Numbered from the stretch's first letter, positions 9,011 through 17,954 are shown. The stretch: 64,000 nt of DNA from Salinibacter pepae (GCF_947077775.1 NZ_CAMTTE010000001.1:2198501-2262500); one strand, 5' to 3'. Notes: generated from the letters alone by a model not told the origin. Numbers and translations are program-made.

Positions 9011-10948
9011 ATGAGCGGGATTGCGGGCATTTACCATCTCGACGGGCGGCCCGTCGACGAGGAGATCGACCGGATGGTGGGGGCCATGGAGCACCGCGGG
9101 CCGGACGGGATTCACACGTGGCGAGAGGGTCCGGTGGGGCTCGGGCACTGCCTACTCCAAACGACGCCTGAAGACCGGTACGAGTCGCTACCGCTGGTGG
9201 ACCGGACTGGAAGCTACGTCGTCACCGCGGATGCGCGAATCGACAATCGTCGTGCGCTCATCGGCACGCTCACCCCACCTGCACCGGACGGACGCCCGGT
9301 CACGGACACCGAGATCATCCTCGAGGCATACAAACGGTGGGGACGGGACTGTCCCAAGAAACTGCTGGGGGCCTTTTCATTCTGCGTGTGGGACGCTCGT
9401 GAACAATATCTTTTCTGTGCTCGAGACCACTTTGGGGTGAAGCCGCTGTATTACTGTCAGCTACACGAGCAACTCTTTGCGGTCGCCTCCGAGGTAAAAT
9501 CACTCCTTCAGATTGAAGCCGTCCCGCAAACCTTGAACGAGATGCGCATCGCGGATCAACTCGGGTACTTTGGGGGGGACAAGGAAAGCACGTACTTCAA
9601 GAGCATACGACGGATTCCGCCCGCGCATGCGAAGACGGTCGGCAAGGCGCAAAGCGATTCTATCGAGTACTGGTCGTTGGATCCCGGCCGGACATTGAAC
9701 TTGGACTCCCGAGAGGACTACGCGGAGGCATTCCGCGAGCTGTTCACGACCGCCGTGTCGGACCGCATGCGGAGCCAGGCCCCCATTGGATGCATGTTGA
9801 GCGGTGGGCTGGACTCCTCGTCCGTCGCGTGCGCGGCACATCAGGTCCGCGATAAGCAAGCGGATGATCGCATACGCACCATTTCGTGTGTGTTCGACGA
9901 GACGCCCGAAAGCGACGAGCGGGAATACATCTCCGCTGTTCTTGAGGCGCATGACTTCGCGCACACTTCCTTCCGCGGAGACTCAATCAATCCCATATAC
10001 CCATTTTTGGACACTCTCTCCGGCGCGCTGGATATTCCGTTGCGGGGAGGGGGCAATCTATACGTGCAGCACAAGGCATATGACATCTTGCAGTCCGATG
10101 GGGCCCGCGTGGTCCTGAGTGGGTTCGATGGGGACAGCACGGTCTCACACGGCTTCGGGCGGCTCCGTGAGCTGGCCGAAGCCGGACGCTGGTTTTCGTT
10201 TGCCCGCGTGGTGCGGGCGTACGCTCAGAACATGGGGAGGAGCGCTTACGAGATTGCCCGGCCATACCTGATTCACTTCATTGCGGGACCAGTTGTCTCA
10301 CGCATCCCCGGGTACCAGCGCCTCCGCCACGCGACGAGGGGGATTCTGGGTGATGGGGAAGAAGACGATACATTCATCGACCAAGACGACCTACTAGATT
10401 CCGACTTCGCAGACCGTTCGGGCTGGACGGAGCGGAAGCGCAGCATTCTGAAGGAGGCGCGAAAAAATACCACCGGCCAGCGCGATCTCCAGCATCGGCG
10501 CCTCACGGGCGGTGGCATCGTTGCGGCCCTGGAGGAAACAGAGCGCACGGCCGCCCTCGTGGGCATCGAGGCACGATTCCCATTCTGGGACCGCCGGCTC
10601 GTCGAGTTTTGCCTCGCGGCCCCTCCGGAGCTGAAGCTGGGGAAAGGCTGGACGCGTCGGATTCACCGACTTGGGACGGACGGTATTCTGCCGGAGAAGA
10701 TTCGGTGGCGCCGAGACAAAGGAAATCTGGGACATGCGTTTCGACGGCAACTTGTCGACGCCAACGCAGGCCGACTCAGTGAGCTCTTGTCGCGCCCACT
10801 GCGCATTCGCGACTACGTGAATGTGGACACGGTTCGGAAGTGCTGCGACTCGGCCCTCGACTCAGGTCAAACCACAAGCGTAGAAGCTCATCACCTGTGG
10901 AACGTGCTCACGCTTGAACTTTGGCTTCGCCGTTTCGAAGAAGGCTAA
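9011..10948 (+). CDS. Lasso cyclase C1 (asparagine-synthetase-B-like)
   Basis: The protein has 645 residues. The N-terminal Ntn-hydrolase-like domain begins MSGIAGIYH and has MEHRGPDG, but the catalytic Cys2 of glutamine-dependent asparagine synthetases is a serine here, so glutaminase activity is not expected. The C-terminal synthetase domain has the ATP pyrophosphatase loop SGGLDSSS at residues 264-271 and a later SGFDGDS. In lasso biosynthesis this enzyme adenylates an Asp or Glu side chain of the core and closes the macrolactam with the new N-terminus. It is flanked by B1 upstream and precursor A1 downstream, which supports this role rather than asparagine synthesis. Confidence 0.87.
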   Translation: MSGIAGIYHLDGRPVDEEIDRMVGAMEHRGPDGIHTWREGPVGLGHCLLQTTPEDRYESLPLVDRTGSYVVTADARIDNRRALIGTLTPPAPDGRPVTDTEIILEAYKRWGRDCPKKLLGAFSFCVWDAREQYLFCARDHFGVKPLYYCQLHEQLFAVASEVKSLLQIEAVPQTLNEMRIADQLGYFGGDKESTYFKSIRRIPPAHAKTVGKAQSDSIEYWSLDPGRTLNLDSREDYAEAFRELFTTAVSDRMRSQAPIGCMLSGGLDSSSVACAAHQVRDKQADDRIRTISCVFDETPESDEREYISAVLEAHDFAHTSFRGDSINPIYPFLDTLSGALDIPLRGGGNLYVQHKAYDILQSDGARVVLSGFDGDSTVSHGFGRLRELAEAGRWFSFARVVRAYAQNMGRSAYEIARPYLIHFIAGPVVSRIPGYQRLRHATRGILGDGEEDDTFIDQDDLLDSDFADRSGWTERKRSILKEARKNTTGQRDLQHRRLTGGGIVAALEETERTAALVGIEARFPFWDRRLVEFCLAAPPELKLGKGWTRRIHRLGTDGILPEKIRWRRDKGNLGHAFRRQLVDANAGRLSELLSRPLRIRDYVNVDTVRKCCDSALDSGQTTSVEAHHLWNVLTLELWLRRFEEG

Positions 10949-10981
10949 TCCAAAAGTTTATTACTGCACTTAACAAAAGTA

Positions 10982-11011
10982 TTGACTTTTGCGGTGCTGA
11001 GCCGCTATGCT
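10982..11011 (+). promoter_or_regulatory. Sigma70-like promoter for precursor A1
   Basis: TTGACT (10982-10987) and TATGCT (11006-11011) are separated by 18 bp in an A+T-rich gap between cyclase C1 and precursor A1. The likely transcript would start just before the inverted repeat at 11017-11041. Confidence 0.6.
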
Positions 11012-11016
11012 AACTT

Positions 11017-11041
11017 ATGGGTATAGCCAAGCCATACCCAT
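11017..11041. promoter_or_regulatory. Perfect 8-bp inverted repeat in the A1 leader
   Basis: ATGGGTAT and ATACCCAT form a perfect inverted repeat around a 9-base spacer. It lies right after the -10 box and 39 bp before the A1 start codon. This position suits an operator site or an RNA hairpin in the 5' leader; the sequence does not tell which. Confidence 0.5.
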
Positions 11042-11080
11042 GAACCGAACTGTTCTTTCAACTAACTACCCAAGGCTGAC

Positions 11081-11227
11081 ATGAGCACCCAAAAGCTTCC
11101 GTACAGCTCCCCGGAGATCGCAGAACTCGGCAATGTTGAGACGCTCACGGGGAAATTTGCCACCAATAACGTGACCGATGTCCCTCAGGGTGACACCCAG
11201 CAGCCCAACGAAGGGGTAAGTGCGTAG
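11081..11227 (+). CDS. Lasso precursor peptide A1
   Basis: This is a 48-residue peptide starting at ATG 11081. The leader has the B1-binding pattern Y8-S-S-P11, G17 six residues later, then L22-T23. Applying the lasso rule of a threonine two residues before the core gives a core that begins at K25 and runs 24 residues to A48. D33 then falls at core position 9, which suits a nine-residue isopeptide ring. Spacing from Tyr to Thr is identical in precursor A2 at 17955. The penultimate residue is a serine, a possible kinase target. Lysine as the first core residue is unusual. It has its own promoter and terminator. Confidence 0.82.
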   Translation: MSTQKLPYSSPEIAELGNVETLTGKFATNNVTDVPQGDTQQPNEGVSA

Positions 11228-11276
11228 GCAAAAGGTCCAATTCTTCGGTGTACACGAATCGGTGTACATGAAAAGA

Positions 11277-11316
11277 GCCCAGCGCCGGTGTCTTAGCATC
11301 GGTGCTGGGTTTTCTT
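11277..11316 (+). terminator. Rho-independent terminator after A1
   Basis: CCCAGCGCCGGTG pairs with CATCGGTGCTGGG (two G-U pairs) around a 7-base loop and is followed by TTTTCTT. It lies 50 bp after the A1 stop codon and would make A1 an abundant monocistronic message. Confidence 0.75.
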
Positions 11317-11579
11317 CTGGAGAGGCTTTTCCCGCTAGTAGAGCCCCACTCTCCTCGTTGCGGAGGGTTCTTACACTACGCACTGAGAGCGTATTAGGGG
11401 CCGCTCAGTGATCTTGTGCTCCGTGTCGCGTTCCGGCTGCGCACTTACCTGTCGGGGCGTGACCCCTCGCGACCGAGTACTGAGGAATGCACACCTCGAC
11501 TTTCCAGGCGGGGTCTTCTTGGGGCGTGTATCTTCGGAATGTCCTTGTACATGTTGTCCCTTGAAACCGATTTTTTAGA
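11317..11579. other. Spacer between A1 terminator and kinase 1
   Basis: No gene is evident. The last 100 bp become A+T-rich towards the kinase start, and the downstream genes must use a promoter here or read-through from A1. No clear boxes are seen. Confidence 0.35.
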
Positions 11580-12503
11580 ATGTTTTATTACACTGCACAT
11601 GGATTAAAAATACGGTCTTGCCTAAAAATGCCTGGACTAAAGGCCATACAGAAAACGAAAAACACTGACGTGGTGGTTGAGGTTGGGGCGGTAACAGATC
11701 CAAAAGAGAAAGAAGACGGAAGACGAACTGTAGTAAACAGGGGAAGCAAAATATTAATCCACTGGAGAGAGTGGGCTACGATTTCCATTCGGAACGGCAA
11801 GAGGATCGTGGTCGATCCGGTGGAGGGGGCCGATGATCGCATCATTGAACTGCTGGTTGCGGGCTCGGGGCTAGGGGTGCTTCTTCACCAGCGACAGCGG
11901 GTGACGTTGCATGCGAGTGCAGTTGCCATCGGGGACGGAGCAGTGGCATTTGCGGGCGAGAAAGGGATGGGAAAGTCGACGACGGCCACTGCTTTTATGA
12001 AAGAGGGATATCCCGTGCTCACCGACGATGTGCTTGCCATCGACACCTCAACGGCATCCCCACAGGTGACTCCTGGAGGCCGACACTTTAAGCTCTGGCC
12101 CGACGCGGCGGCGGCCACGCTGGATTCCGACGCTGAGAACCTGTCGGCGCTGTACCCGGGCTATCCCAAGAAGGGCTACGCCGTACCAGACGGCCCCACA
12201 GCCTCTTTTCCGCTCAAATGCATCTATCTGCTCGGGTACGAGGACAAAAACGAAGAAGGTCTGCCTAGGGTAGACGTGCCGTCCCCCACGAATGCATACA
12301 TGCAGGTGACACTGAATTCTTATGCGCTCCGCTTTCTCAAAAAGACGGGCATTGACAAGTGGTATTTCGATTCCGTCGCGGAGATTGTGGGGTCGGTACC
12401 AGTACGTATTCTAGTAAGAGAGTATAGTACGAAAAAAATAAAAGATACAATAGAGTTTGTGGAGAAGGACGTGAGGGAAGAGCAGTTTCAGGGGTGCGTG
12501 TAG
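11580..12503 (+). CDS. HPr-kinase-like lasso peptide kinase 1
   Basis: The 307-residue protein starts at ATG 11580. It carries the HPr kinase/phosphorylase-type nucleotide site: HASAV at 111-115, Walker A GEKGMGKST at 126-134, then VLTDDVLAI with D149 and D150. Such kinases in paeninodin-type clusters phosphorylate the C-terminal serine of the lasso precursor (established for that group). The first ~60 residues are Lys-rich and coded by A+T-rich DNA unlike the rest. It lies between precursor A1 and the exporter. A1 ends in Ser-Ala rather than Ser, so the exact target is uncertain. Confidence 0.8.
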   Translation: MFYYTAHGLKIRSCLKMPGLKAIQKTKNTDVVVEVGAVTDPKEKEDGRRTVVNRGSKILIHWREWATISIRNGKRIVVDPVEGADDRIIELLVAGSGLGVLLHQRQRVTLHASAVAIGDGAVAFAGEKGMGKSTTATAFMKEGYPVLTDDVLAIDTSTASPQVTPGGRHFKLWPDAAAATLDSDAENLSALYPGYPKKGYAVPDGPTASFPLKCIYLLGYEDKNEEGLPRVDVPSPTNAYMQVTLNSYALRFLKKTGIDKWYFDSVAEIVGSVPVRILVREYSTKKIKDTIEFVEKDVREEQFQGCV

Positions 12504-12607
12504 CGCATGAGCGGGCGCCAGAGAAGGCCTGCCACGAGGGTATAGAAACGTGGGTGTAGCAAGCACCTCTGTAGATCATTCTTCTGTGCATGTGAGCGGC
12601 CACGCAT

Positions 12608-14560
12608 ATGAATGAGGATAGCCCCAAAAGCATTAGGGAGGTGGTCCAGAGCATAGGTCACCTGCTGGCGTACGTCCCGCAGGTCATGAGGCTCATGTGG
12701 GACGCGGCCTCTCAGTGGGTGCTTGTCTGGGGGATTCTGCTGGGGCTGCAGGGGCTCCTCCCGGGGGCGAGCGTGTACTTGACGAAGTGGGTTCTGGATG
12801 CCGCGTCGCAGGCAATTGGACAAGGCCTGGCCTGGGAAAATGTGCGGTTGATTGCGATTCCTGGCGGCCTCATGGCGCTTGTGCTCCTTTTGCAGCAGGT
12901 GACGAAGGCCGTGAATGGCTGGGTTCAGACGGCCCAGTCGGAGCACGTTGAAGACCACATCCAAAAACTCATCCACGACCAGGCTGGCCGTCTCGATCTT
13001 GCCTTCTATGAGTCGTCCGATTACTACGACACCCTCAATCAGGCAAGTAGCAAGGCAAGCAGCAAGTCCCTTGAGGTGCTCCAGCAATTGGGCGGATTCC
13101 TGCAAAATGGGATCACGCTGGTGACGATTGCGGCGATCCTCGTCCCGTACGGCCTGTGGATTCCGCTGGTGCTTATCTTCAGCACGCTTCCGGCCCTCTA
13201 CGTGGTGGTGAAGCACAACCGCAAGTACCACAACTGGTGGGAGCGGCGTACGATAGACCAGCGCCGGGCCCGGTACTACGACATGATGCTGACATACGAC
13301 TTTGCGGCCCAGGAAATTCGTGCGTTTGACCTCGGCGATCATTTTGCCGAGGCGTACAGCGACGTGCGGAAGTGGCTTCGGGGCGAGCGGATTGAGCTGG
13401 AAAAAAACAAGGGCCTCGCAACCGTTGGGGCCGGGCTGATGGCCCTGGCCGCGATGGGCACCGTGATGGGCGTCATGGCGTGGCGGGCCATGCGGGGGCT
13501 GGCGACCATCGGCGACCTGGGGCTGTTCTACCGATCCTTTCGGGAGGGGCAGGGCCTGATGCGAAACCTGCTCCAGAACGCCGGCAAGCTCTACACGAAC
13601 GCCATGTTTTTGGAGCACCTGTTCGACTTTCTCGCGTTTGAGCCGACGATCCAGGACCCAGAGGAGCCACGGGACGAAGACCCGGTTCCCCAGGAGACGA
13701 TCACGTTCGAGGAGGTCTCGTTTCGCTACCCGGAGACCGAAGAATATGTGCTGGAAAACTTCAGCCTCACGCTGCCGGCCCGGAAGGTCACGGCCATCGT
13801 TGGGGAAAACGGCGCGGGCAAAACGACGCTGTCGAAGCTCCTGGGGCGCCTCTACGACCCGCAGGAGGGCCGGGTGTTGATCGACGGGGTTGACGTCCGC
13901 GAATATCGCACCCAAGACCTGCGCGATCAAATTACGACGCTGTTCCAGAATCCGATGCGGTACCAGGCGACGGTTGCCCAGAACATCATCATGGGGGATG
14001 TGCACCGTGAGCAGGGGCGGGAGGCCCTTGAACGGGCGGCCCAGAAGGCACTGATCCACGACACCATTCAGGACCTCCCAAAGGGCTACGACACGCAACT
14101 CGGGCACTGGTTTGAGGGCGGTACGGACCTGAGCGGGGGGCAGTGGCAGCGGATTGCGCTGGCCCGAGCCTACTACCGCGACGCGCCGATCGTCATCCTC
14201 GACGAGCCGACGAGCGCAATGGACTCGTGGGCGGAAAACAGGTGGCTGCAAAGCTTCGGGCGCCTCGTGGATGAGGGACGCACTGCGTTTATCATCACTC
14301 ACCGCTTCACGACGGCGATGCATGCGGACATCATTCACGTGATGGACGACGGCGAGATCATCGAGTCGGGCACGCACGAGGAACTGGTCGAACAGGAGGG
14401 CCACTACGCTTCGTCCTGGAAGGCACAGATAGAGCATGGATGGCGGGATCCCTCCCAGGTCGACACAAATGAAACGACATCGCTCCCACGGGACGGATTA
14501 GAAGAGCCGCCTGCTAAATCGGTTGAGGAAGACATTGCGAGGGGGACAGATCCGTTCTGA
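12608..14560 (+). CDS. ABC transporter, fused membrane and ATPase domains (lasso exporter D)
   Basis: The 650-residue protein has an N-terminal six-helix exporter-type membrane domain (about residues 20-330) and a C-terminal ATPase. The ATPase shows Walker A GENGAGKT at 399-406, the signature LSGGQ at 508-512, Walker B IVILDEPTS with D532/E533, and the switch histidine in ITHRF. It fits the D protein of lasso clusters that exports the finished peptide and gives self-immunity. It is the only transporter in the block, so both precursors probably share it. The C-terminal 40 residues are a variable tail. Confidence 0.87.
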   Translation: MNEDSPKSIREVVQSIGHLLAYVPQVMRLMWDAASQWVLVWGILLGLQGLLPGASVYLTKWVLDAASQAIGQGLAWENVRLIAIPGGLMALVLLLQQVTKAVNGWVQTAQSEHVEDHIQKLIHDQAGRLDLAFYESSDYYDTLNQASSKASSKSLEVLQQLGGFLQNGITLVTIAAILVPYGLWIPLVLIFSTLPALYVVVKHNRKYHNWWERRTIDQRRARYYDMMLTYDFAAQEIRAFDLGDHFAEAYSDVRKWLRGERIELEKNKGLATVGAGLMALAAMGTVMGVMAWRAMRGLATIGDLGLFYRSFREGQGLMRNLLQNAGKLYTNAMFLEHLFDFLAFEPTIQDPEEPRDEDPVPQETITFEEVSFRYPETEEYVLENFSLTLPARKVTAIVGENGAGKTTLSKLLGRLYDPQEGRVLIDGVDVREYRTQDLRDQITTLFQNPMRYQATVAQNIIMGDVHREQGREALERAAQKALIHDTIQDLPKGYDTQLGHWFEGGTDLSGGQWQRIALARAYYRDAPIVILDEPTSAMDSWAENRWLQSFGRLVDEGRTAFIITHRFTTAMHADIIHVMDDGEIIESGTHEELVEQEGHYASSWKAQIEHGWRDPSQVDTNETTSLPRDGLEEPPAKSVEEDIARGTDPF

Positions 14561-14656
14561 GCACGTTCTTCGTCCCACTCTGCTGGGAATTTGGACCGCC
14601 AACCGGCGCGAGGGCACGGAGTTTGCGCAGCTTGATCCTCACACACAGCACAAAAA

Positions 14657-15364
14657 ATGCTTACTGGTACTCCTAAAGTCTCTGAATACGTTTTAGAAAG
14701 ACACCTGCAGGAAGAGGGCAAAAAAAGATACAGAGAGCGTTTCGGTAGGGGGAATATAAAATCCCTCTGTATCGATGACTTTCTGAAGACGGAAGTGGCC
14801 CAGGATGTCTACGAGTTCCTCTCCGATGGGGTTGCGTTCGAGCGAATTTACGGTCTGTACGGTGTCGATGAGCCTGTCGACCGCGACGCGTGGGAGCGGG
14901 CCGACGATGCGGACCGGATGTATACCTTCTCTCGGGAAGACGGTATGCGGGACGGGACTTCTGGCTTTCGCCCCATCAAGTACCGACGAGTGAGAGATCT
15001 AATTGGCGGTGAGGCCTTCATTGAGTACTTGGAGGAGCTTACGGGCACTGCGCTCACGGACCTCCAATCTCTCGCAGCGAGCGCATATGGGGTGGGCGAC
15101 TACCTGAGACCACACACCGATCAAGGAGGAGAACGCAAGATTGCGTATATCATCTACCTGAACCCAGAGTGGCGTGAAGAATGGGGAGGCGCACTCCACC
15201 TAGTGGATGCGGAGTCAAACAAAACGGAGTATGGCTTTCGCCATAACCGGTTGGTGCTCTTCGATGTCCACGACCACAAACACCACTACATTGAAGAGAT
15301 CAGTGAAGAGGCTGGAGAGCAGCTCCGTTATACCCTTGGGGGATGGGTGAATGGATCTGAATAA
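14657..15364 (+). CDS. 2-oxoglutarate/Fe(II)-dependent oxygenase (prolyl-4-hydroxylase-like)
   Basis: The 235-residue protein shows the double-stranded beta-helix metal site of the P4H superfamily: H153-T-D155, distal His in HHYIEEI (about H210), and R224 in RYTLGGW for binding 2-oxoglutarate. It should hydroxylate a side chain using O2 and 2-oxoglutarate. Its place between the exporter and the B2 protease suggests it acts on a lasso precursor. Asp beta-hydroxylation is known for one lasso family, and the Asp, Asn and Pro residues in the cores of A1 and A2 are possible targets. The first ~35 codons are A+T-rich, unlike the rest. Confidence 0.8.
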   Translation: MLTGTPKVSEYVLERHLQEEGKKRYRERFGRGNIKSLCIDDFLKTEVAQDVYEFLSDGVAFERIYGLYGVDEPVDRDAWERADDADRMYTFSREDGMRDGTSGFRPIKYRRVRDLIGGEAFIEYLEELTGTALTDLQSLAASAYGVGDYLRPHTDQGGERKIAYIIYLNPEWREEWGGALHLVDAESNKTEYGFRHNRLVLFDVHDHKHHYIEEISEEAGEQLRYTLGGWVNGSE

Positions 15365-15446
15365 GAGTCACTTGGGGGGCCATAGACTGTGACTTTGCCC
15401 GCTGCGCCTCGGACTGATTTCTGTTTCGACCGGCTTTCGAGAAAGG

Positions 15447-15494
15447 GCCGACTCAGGAAAGTGCCGACTCAGGAAAGTGCCAACTCGGGACGGG
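15447..15494 (+). repeat. 16-bp tandem repeat upstream of B2
   Basis: GCCGACTCAGGAAAGT occurs twice in tandem (15447-15462, 15463-15478) and is followed by a diverged third copy (15479-15494). It ends about 30 bp before the B2 start codon. Confidence 0.7.
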
Positions 15495-15525
15495 TTCTTC
15501 GTGAATGCATTGTCCTTCGATCCGC

Positions 15526-16041
15526 ATGCGCCCGCCACACCGTCTGCTCCAAACCATGTGGCAGCACCCCTGGCGAAACTGGGGGCTGCTACTGTACACG
15601 GTAATGCTTACCGTGTGCGTCCGGGCTTGCCTCTCCTTGTACTCCTTGAACCGGGTCATCTGGGCACTCCGGCGGGTGGCGGCCGAGCTTCCACAGCGCC
15701 TCCCCGCAACGCGGCGGTACCGCCTGCGTGCTGCCTGGGCCGCCCGTGCCGTCGGGCGGCGCTTCCTCCCCGAACGGCCTTGTCTCACGCAGGCCCTCGT
15801 CCTGCAGTACCTCTTGCTCCGCCGTGGCGACGACGAGGCTGAGTTGCACATTGGGGTCGCGAAGAACGAGGGTGGCCTCCAGGCCCATGCCTGGGTGGAG
15901 CGCAACGGACAGGTGCTCATCGGCGGGGCCGACTCCCCCCAGGAGTATGAGCGCTTCGGCGACCTCGCCCGCAAGGTGCGTTCGACCACGCCTGCCGACC
16001 GCCCTGACTCAACTCCGGTATCCGGCTCGTCTTGCCCATGA
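15526..16041 (+). CDS. Lasso leader peptidase B2 (transglutaminase-like cysteine protease)
   Basis: The start is placed at ATG 15526 because the resulting 171-residue protein lines up residue for residue at its N-terminus with the orphan copy at 24276-24764. The catalytic core is RPCLTQALVLQYLLLRRG with Cys86, then AHAWVE with His121 and a downstream acidic partner. This is the B2 protease fold that removes the leader after the conserved threonine. A hydrophobic N-terminal stretch (NWGLLLYTVML) is typical. Its TGA overlaps the ATG of cyclase C2 (ATGA), so they are translationally coupled. It is the only B2 inside the block and should serve both precursors. Confidence 0.9.
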   Translation: MRPPHRLLQTMWQHPWRNWGLLLYTVMLTVCVRACLSLYSLNRVIWALRRVAAELPQRLPATRRYRLRAAWAARAVGRRFLPERPCLTQALVLQYLLLRRGDDEAELHIGVAKNEGGLQAHAWVERNGQVLIGGADSPQEYERFGDLARKVRSTTPADRPDSTPVSGSSCP

Positions 16042-17933
16042 GCGGCCTCTGCGGGTGCATCCACTGGACCAATCGGCCCAGGCACGCCCAAGCAGCGGCC
16101 CAGATGGCCGATGCCGCCGCGTACCGTGGGCCCGACGGCATCGAGGCCTGGTCGGGAGCGCGGGCCAGCCTGACCCATCTCGCGCTCAACGTCACGGCGG
16201 CCGACGAACGCGAATCCCAGCCCATCGTTGAGAATGGCCTCATCCTCGTGGCGGACGCCCGGATCGACGACCGCTCGACCCTGCAGTCCAACGTGCGACG
16301 TCAGCTTCGCACGGCCTCCCCTACGGACGCCGACCTAATTCTCGCCGCCTACCACCGGTGGGGCACCGACTGCCCTGCGCACCTGATCGGCGACTTTGCG
16401 TTCGCCCTCTGGGACCCTGAAGAGCGCCGCCTGTTCGCGGCACGCGACCCGATGGGGATGCGGCCGCTCCACTATCGCATTGAAAACGACCGCCTGCTTT
16501 TCGGGAGCGACGTGAAGCAGCTTCTCGCGGCGCCGGAGGTTCCGGCTCGCATCTCAGAGCCAATGGTGGCCGCGTATCTCCAAAATCGGCTCGAGCCGCT
16601 CGACTGGACCTTCTATGAAGACATCTTTCAGCTAAAGCCGGCCCATGCCCTGCTCGCACGGCCCGGCGGCTCGCCCGAAACGTGGCGGTACTGGGACGTG
16701 GACCCGGACAAGCGCATCCGGTACGACGATGAGCGCGATTACGTCGAGCACTTCCGCGAGGTGTTTGCAAAGGCCGTACGCGCTCGGCTCCGAAGTGCCC
16801 AGCCGGTGGGCCTGTTTCTGAGCGGCGGGGTGGACTCGGGTAGCATCGCGTCCATGGCGGGCCACCTCAAGGAGACGGAGGGCATCGGCTGCCCAACGTT
16901 ACAGACGTACTCATGGGCCTTTAAGACCCTCACGCAGTGCGATGAGCGTGAGGTGAGCACTCAGATCACCGACCGCTACAACCTTCCGTCCACGCCCATC
17001 GATGCAGAGTCGGTCCGCCTGATCGGTCCGCCTCACGGAGTGCCGGATCGGGACTCCCCGTTTATGTCGCACTACCAGGCCCTCCTTGCCGAAGGACTGC
17101 GGCGTGCCCGAGAGCACGGGGTGCGCTGCATGCTGAGTGGGCAAAATGGGGACCTGATGGTTGGCTCTTGGATTTTCGACAACATCACGCTCCTTCGCAA
17201 GGGTAGACTAAAAACCCTCCGGGAGGAACTGCAGGCACAGCACGAGACCCTCGGGCTGTCGTTCAAAGATTTGATTTGGCGCACCCTGTACCGCCCGATC
17301 CGGGCACACATCTGGCCGGAGGATATGCTTCCCCGCCTCCGCGAACCGCTATGGCGGTTGTGGCGCACGGTGCGCCCGGCTCAATCTTCCGCACCGCCGC
17401 CCCCTTGGATGAGTGAAAACCTGCGAGACGCAGTGGGCCTTTCGCCTGATCGTAAAGAAATACCATCAGGGCTGCGCCAGTTTGCCCGGCGACGGCGGTA
17501 CGAGACGATCCACTCTCCCCTTCAGCGACGCATCGGCGCCTGGTCCGAGCGGCTGTTCGCCCATCACCACATGACCTACGCGGATCCATGGGCGGATCGG
17601 CGGCTTATTGAGTACGTAATGGCCGTCCCTCAGCATCAGATTTTTCAGCGCGGGCAGAACAAGAGTATCGCCCGTCGGGCTATGCGCGGCATCACGCCGG
17701 ATGCGGCCCGAAACAATTTACAAAAGGTAAGTCTCAAACCCCTATACGAGCATGCGCTAAAGGATGAGTCTCCTGAACAGGTTCACAAGTACATTCTTCA
17801 AAACAATCAGTACCTAAACTCAGAGCCGCTCACAGCCTACTACAAGGGTCGCTTGAGGGACCAGAAAGAAGAAAGCTTTCGGTTTTGGCTCGCCCTTTGC
17901 CTAAACATGTGGGTGCAGCAGTACAACCTATAA
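16038..17933 (+). CDS. Lasso cyclase C2 (asparagine-synthetase-B-like)
   Basis: The start is ATG 16038, which overlaps the B2 stop; an in-frame TTG at 16032 is less likely. The 631-residue protein begins MSGLCGCIHW. As in C1, the position of the glutaminase Cys2 is a serine. YRGPDG follows, then the ATP loop SGGVDSGS at residues 262-269 and SGQNGDL further on. It should close the macrolactam ring of precursor A2, which starts 21 bp downstream. C1 and C2 are diverged paralogues rather than a recent duplication, so the locus may be two ancestral clusters that fused. Confidence 0.87.
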   Translation: MSGLCGCIHWTNRPRHAQAAAQMADAAAYRGPDGIEAWSGARASLTHLALNVTAADERESQPIVENGLILVADARIDDRSTLQSNVRRQLRTASPTDADLILAAYHRWGTDCPAHLIGDFAFALWDPEERRLFAARDPMGMRPLHYRIENDRLLFGSDVKQLLAAPEVPARISEPMVAAYLQNRLEPLDWTFYEDIFQLKPAHALLARPGGSPETWRYWDVDPDKRIRYDDERDYVEHFREVFAKAVRARLRSAQPVGLFLSGGVDSGSIASMAGHLKETEGIGCPTLQTYSWAFKTLTQCDEREVSTQITDRYNLPSTPIDAESVRLIGPPHGVPDRDSPFMSHYQALLAEGLRRAREHGVRCMLSGQNGDLMVGSWIFDNITLLRKGRLKTLREELQAQHETLGLSFKDLIWRTLYRPIRAHIWPEDMLPRLREPLWRLWRTVRPAQSSAPPPPWMSENLRDAVGLSPDRKEIPSGLRQFARRRRYETIHSPLQRRIGAWSERLFAHHHMTYADPWADRRLIEYVMAVPQHQIFQRGQNKSIARRAMRGITPDAARNNLQKVSLKPLYEHALKDESPEQVHKYILQNNQYLNSEPLTAYYKGRLRDQKEESFRFWLALCLNMWVQQYNL

Positions 17934-17954
17934 ACTATCACAGATCGAAAGGTT

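Noticed and set aside
12488-14437. A 649-codon open frame antisense to the ABC transporter
   Set aside because: The plus-strand gene has every ABC motif; the antisense frame has none of any family.
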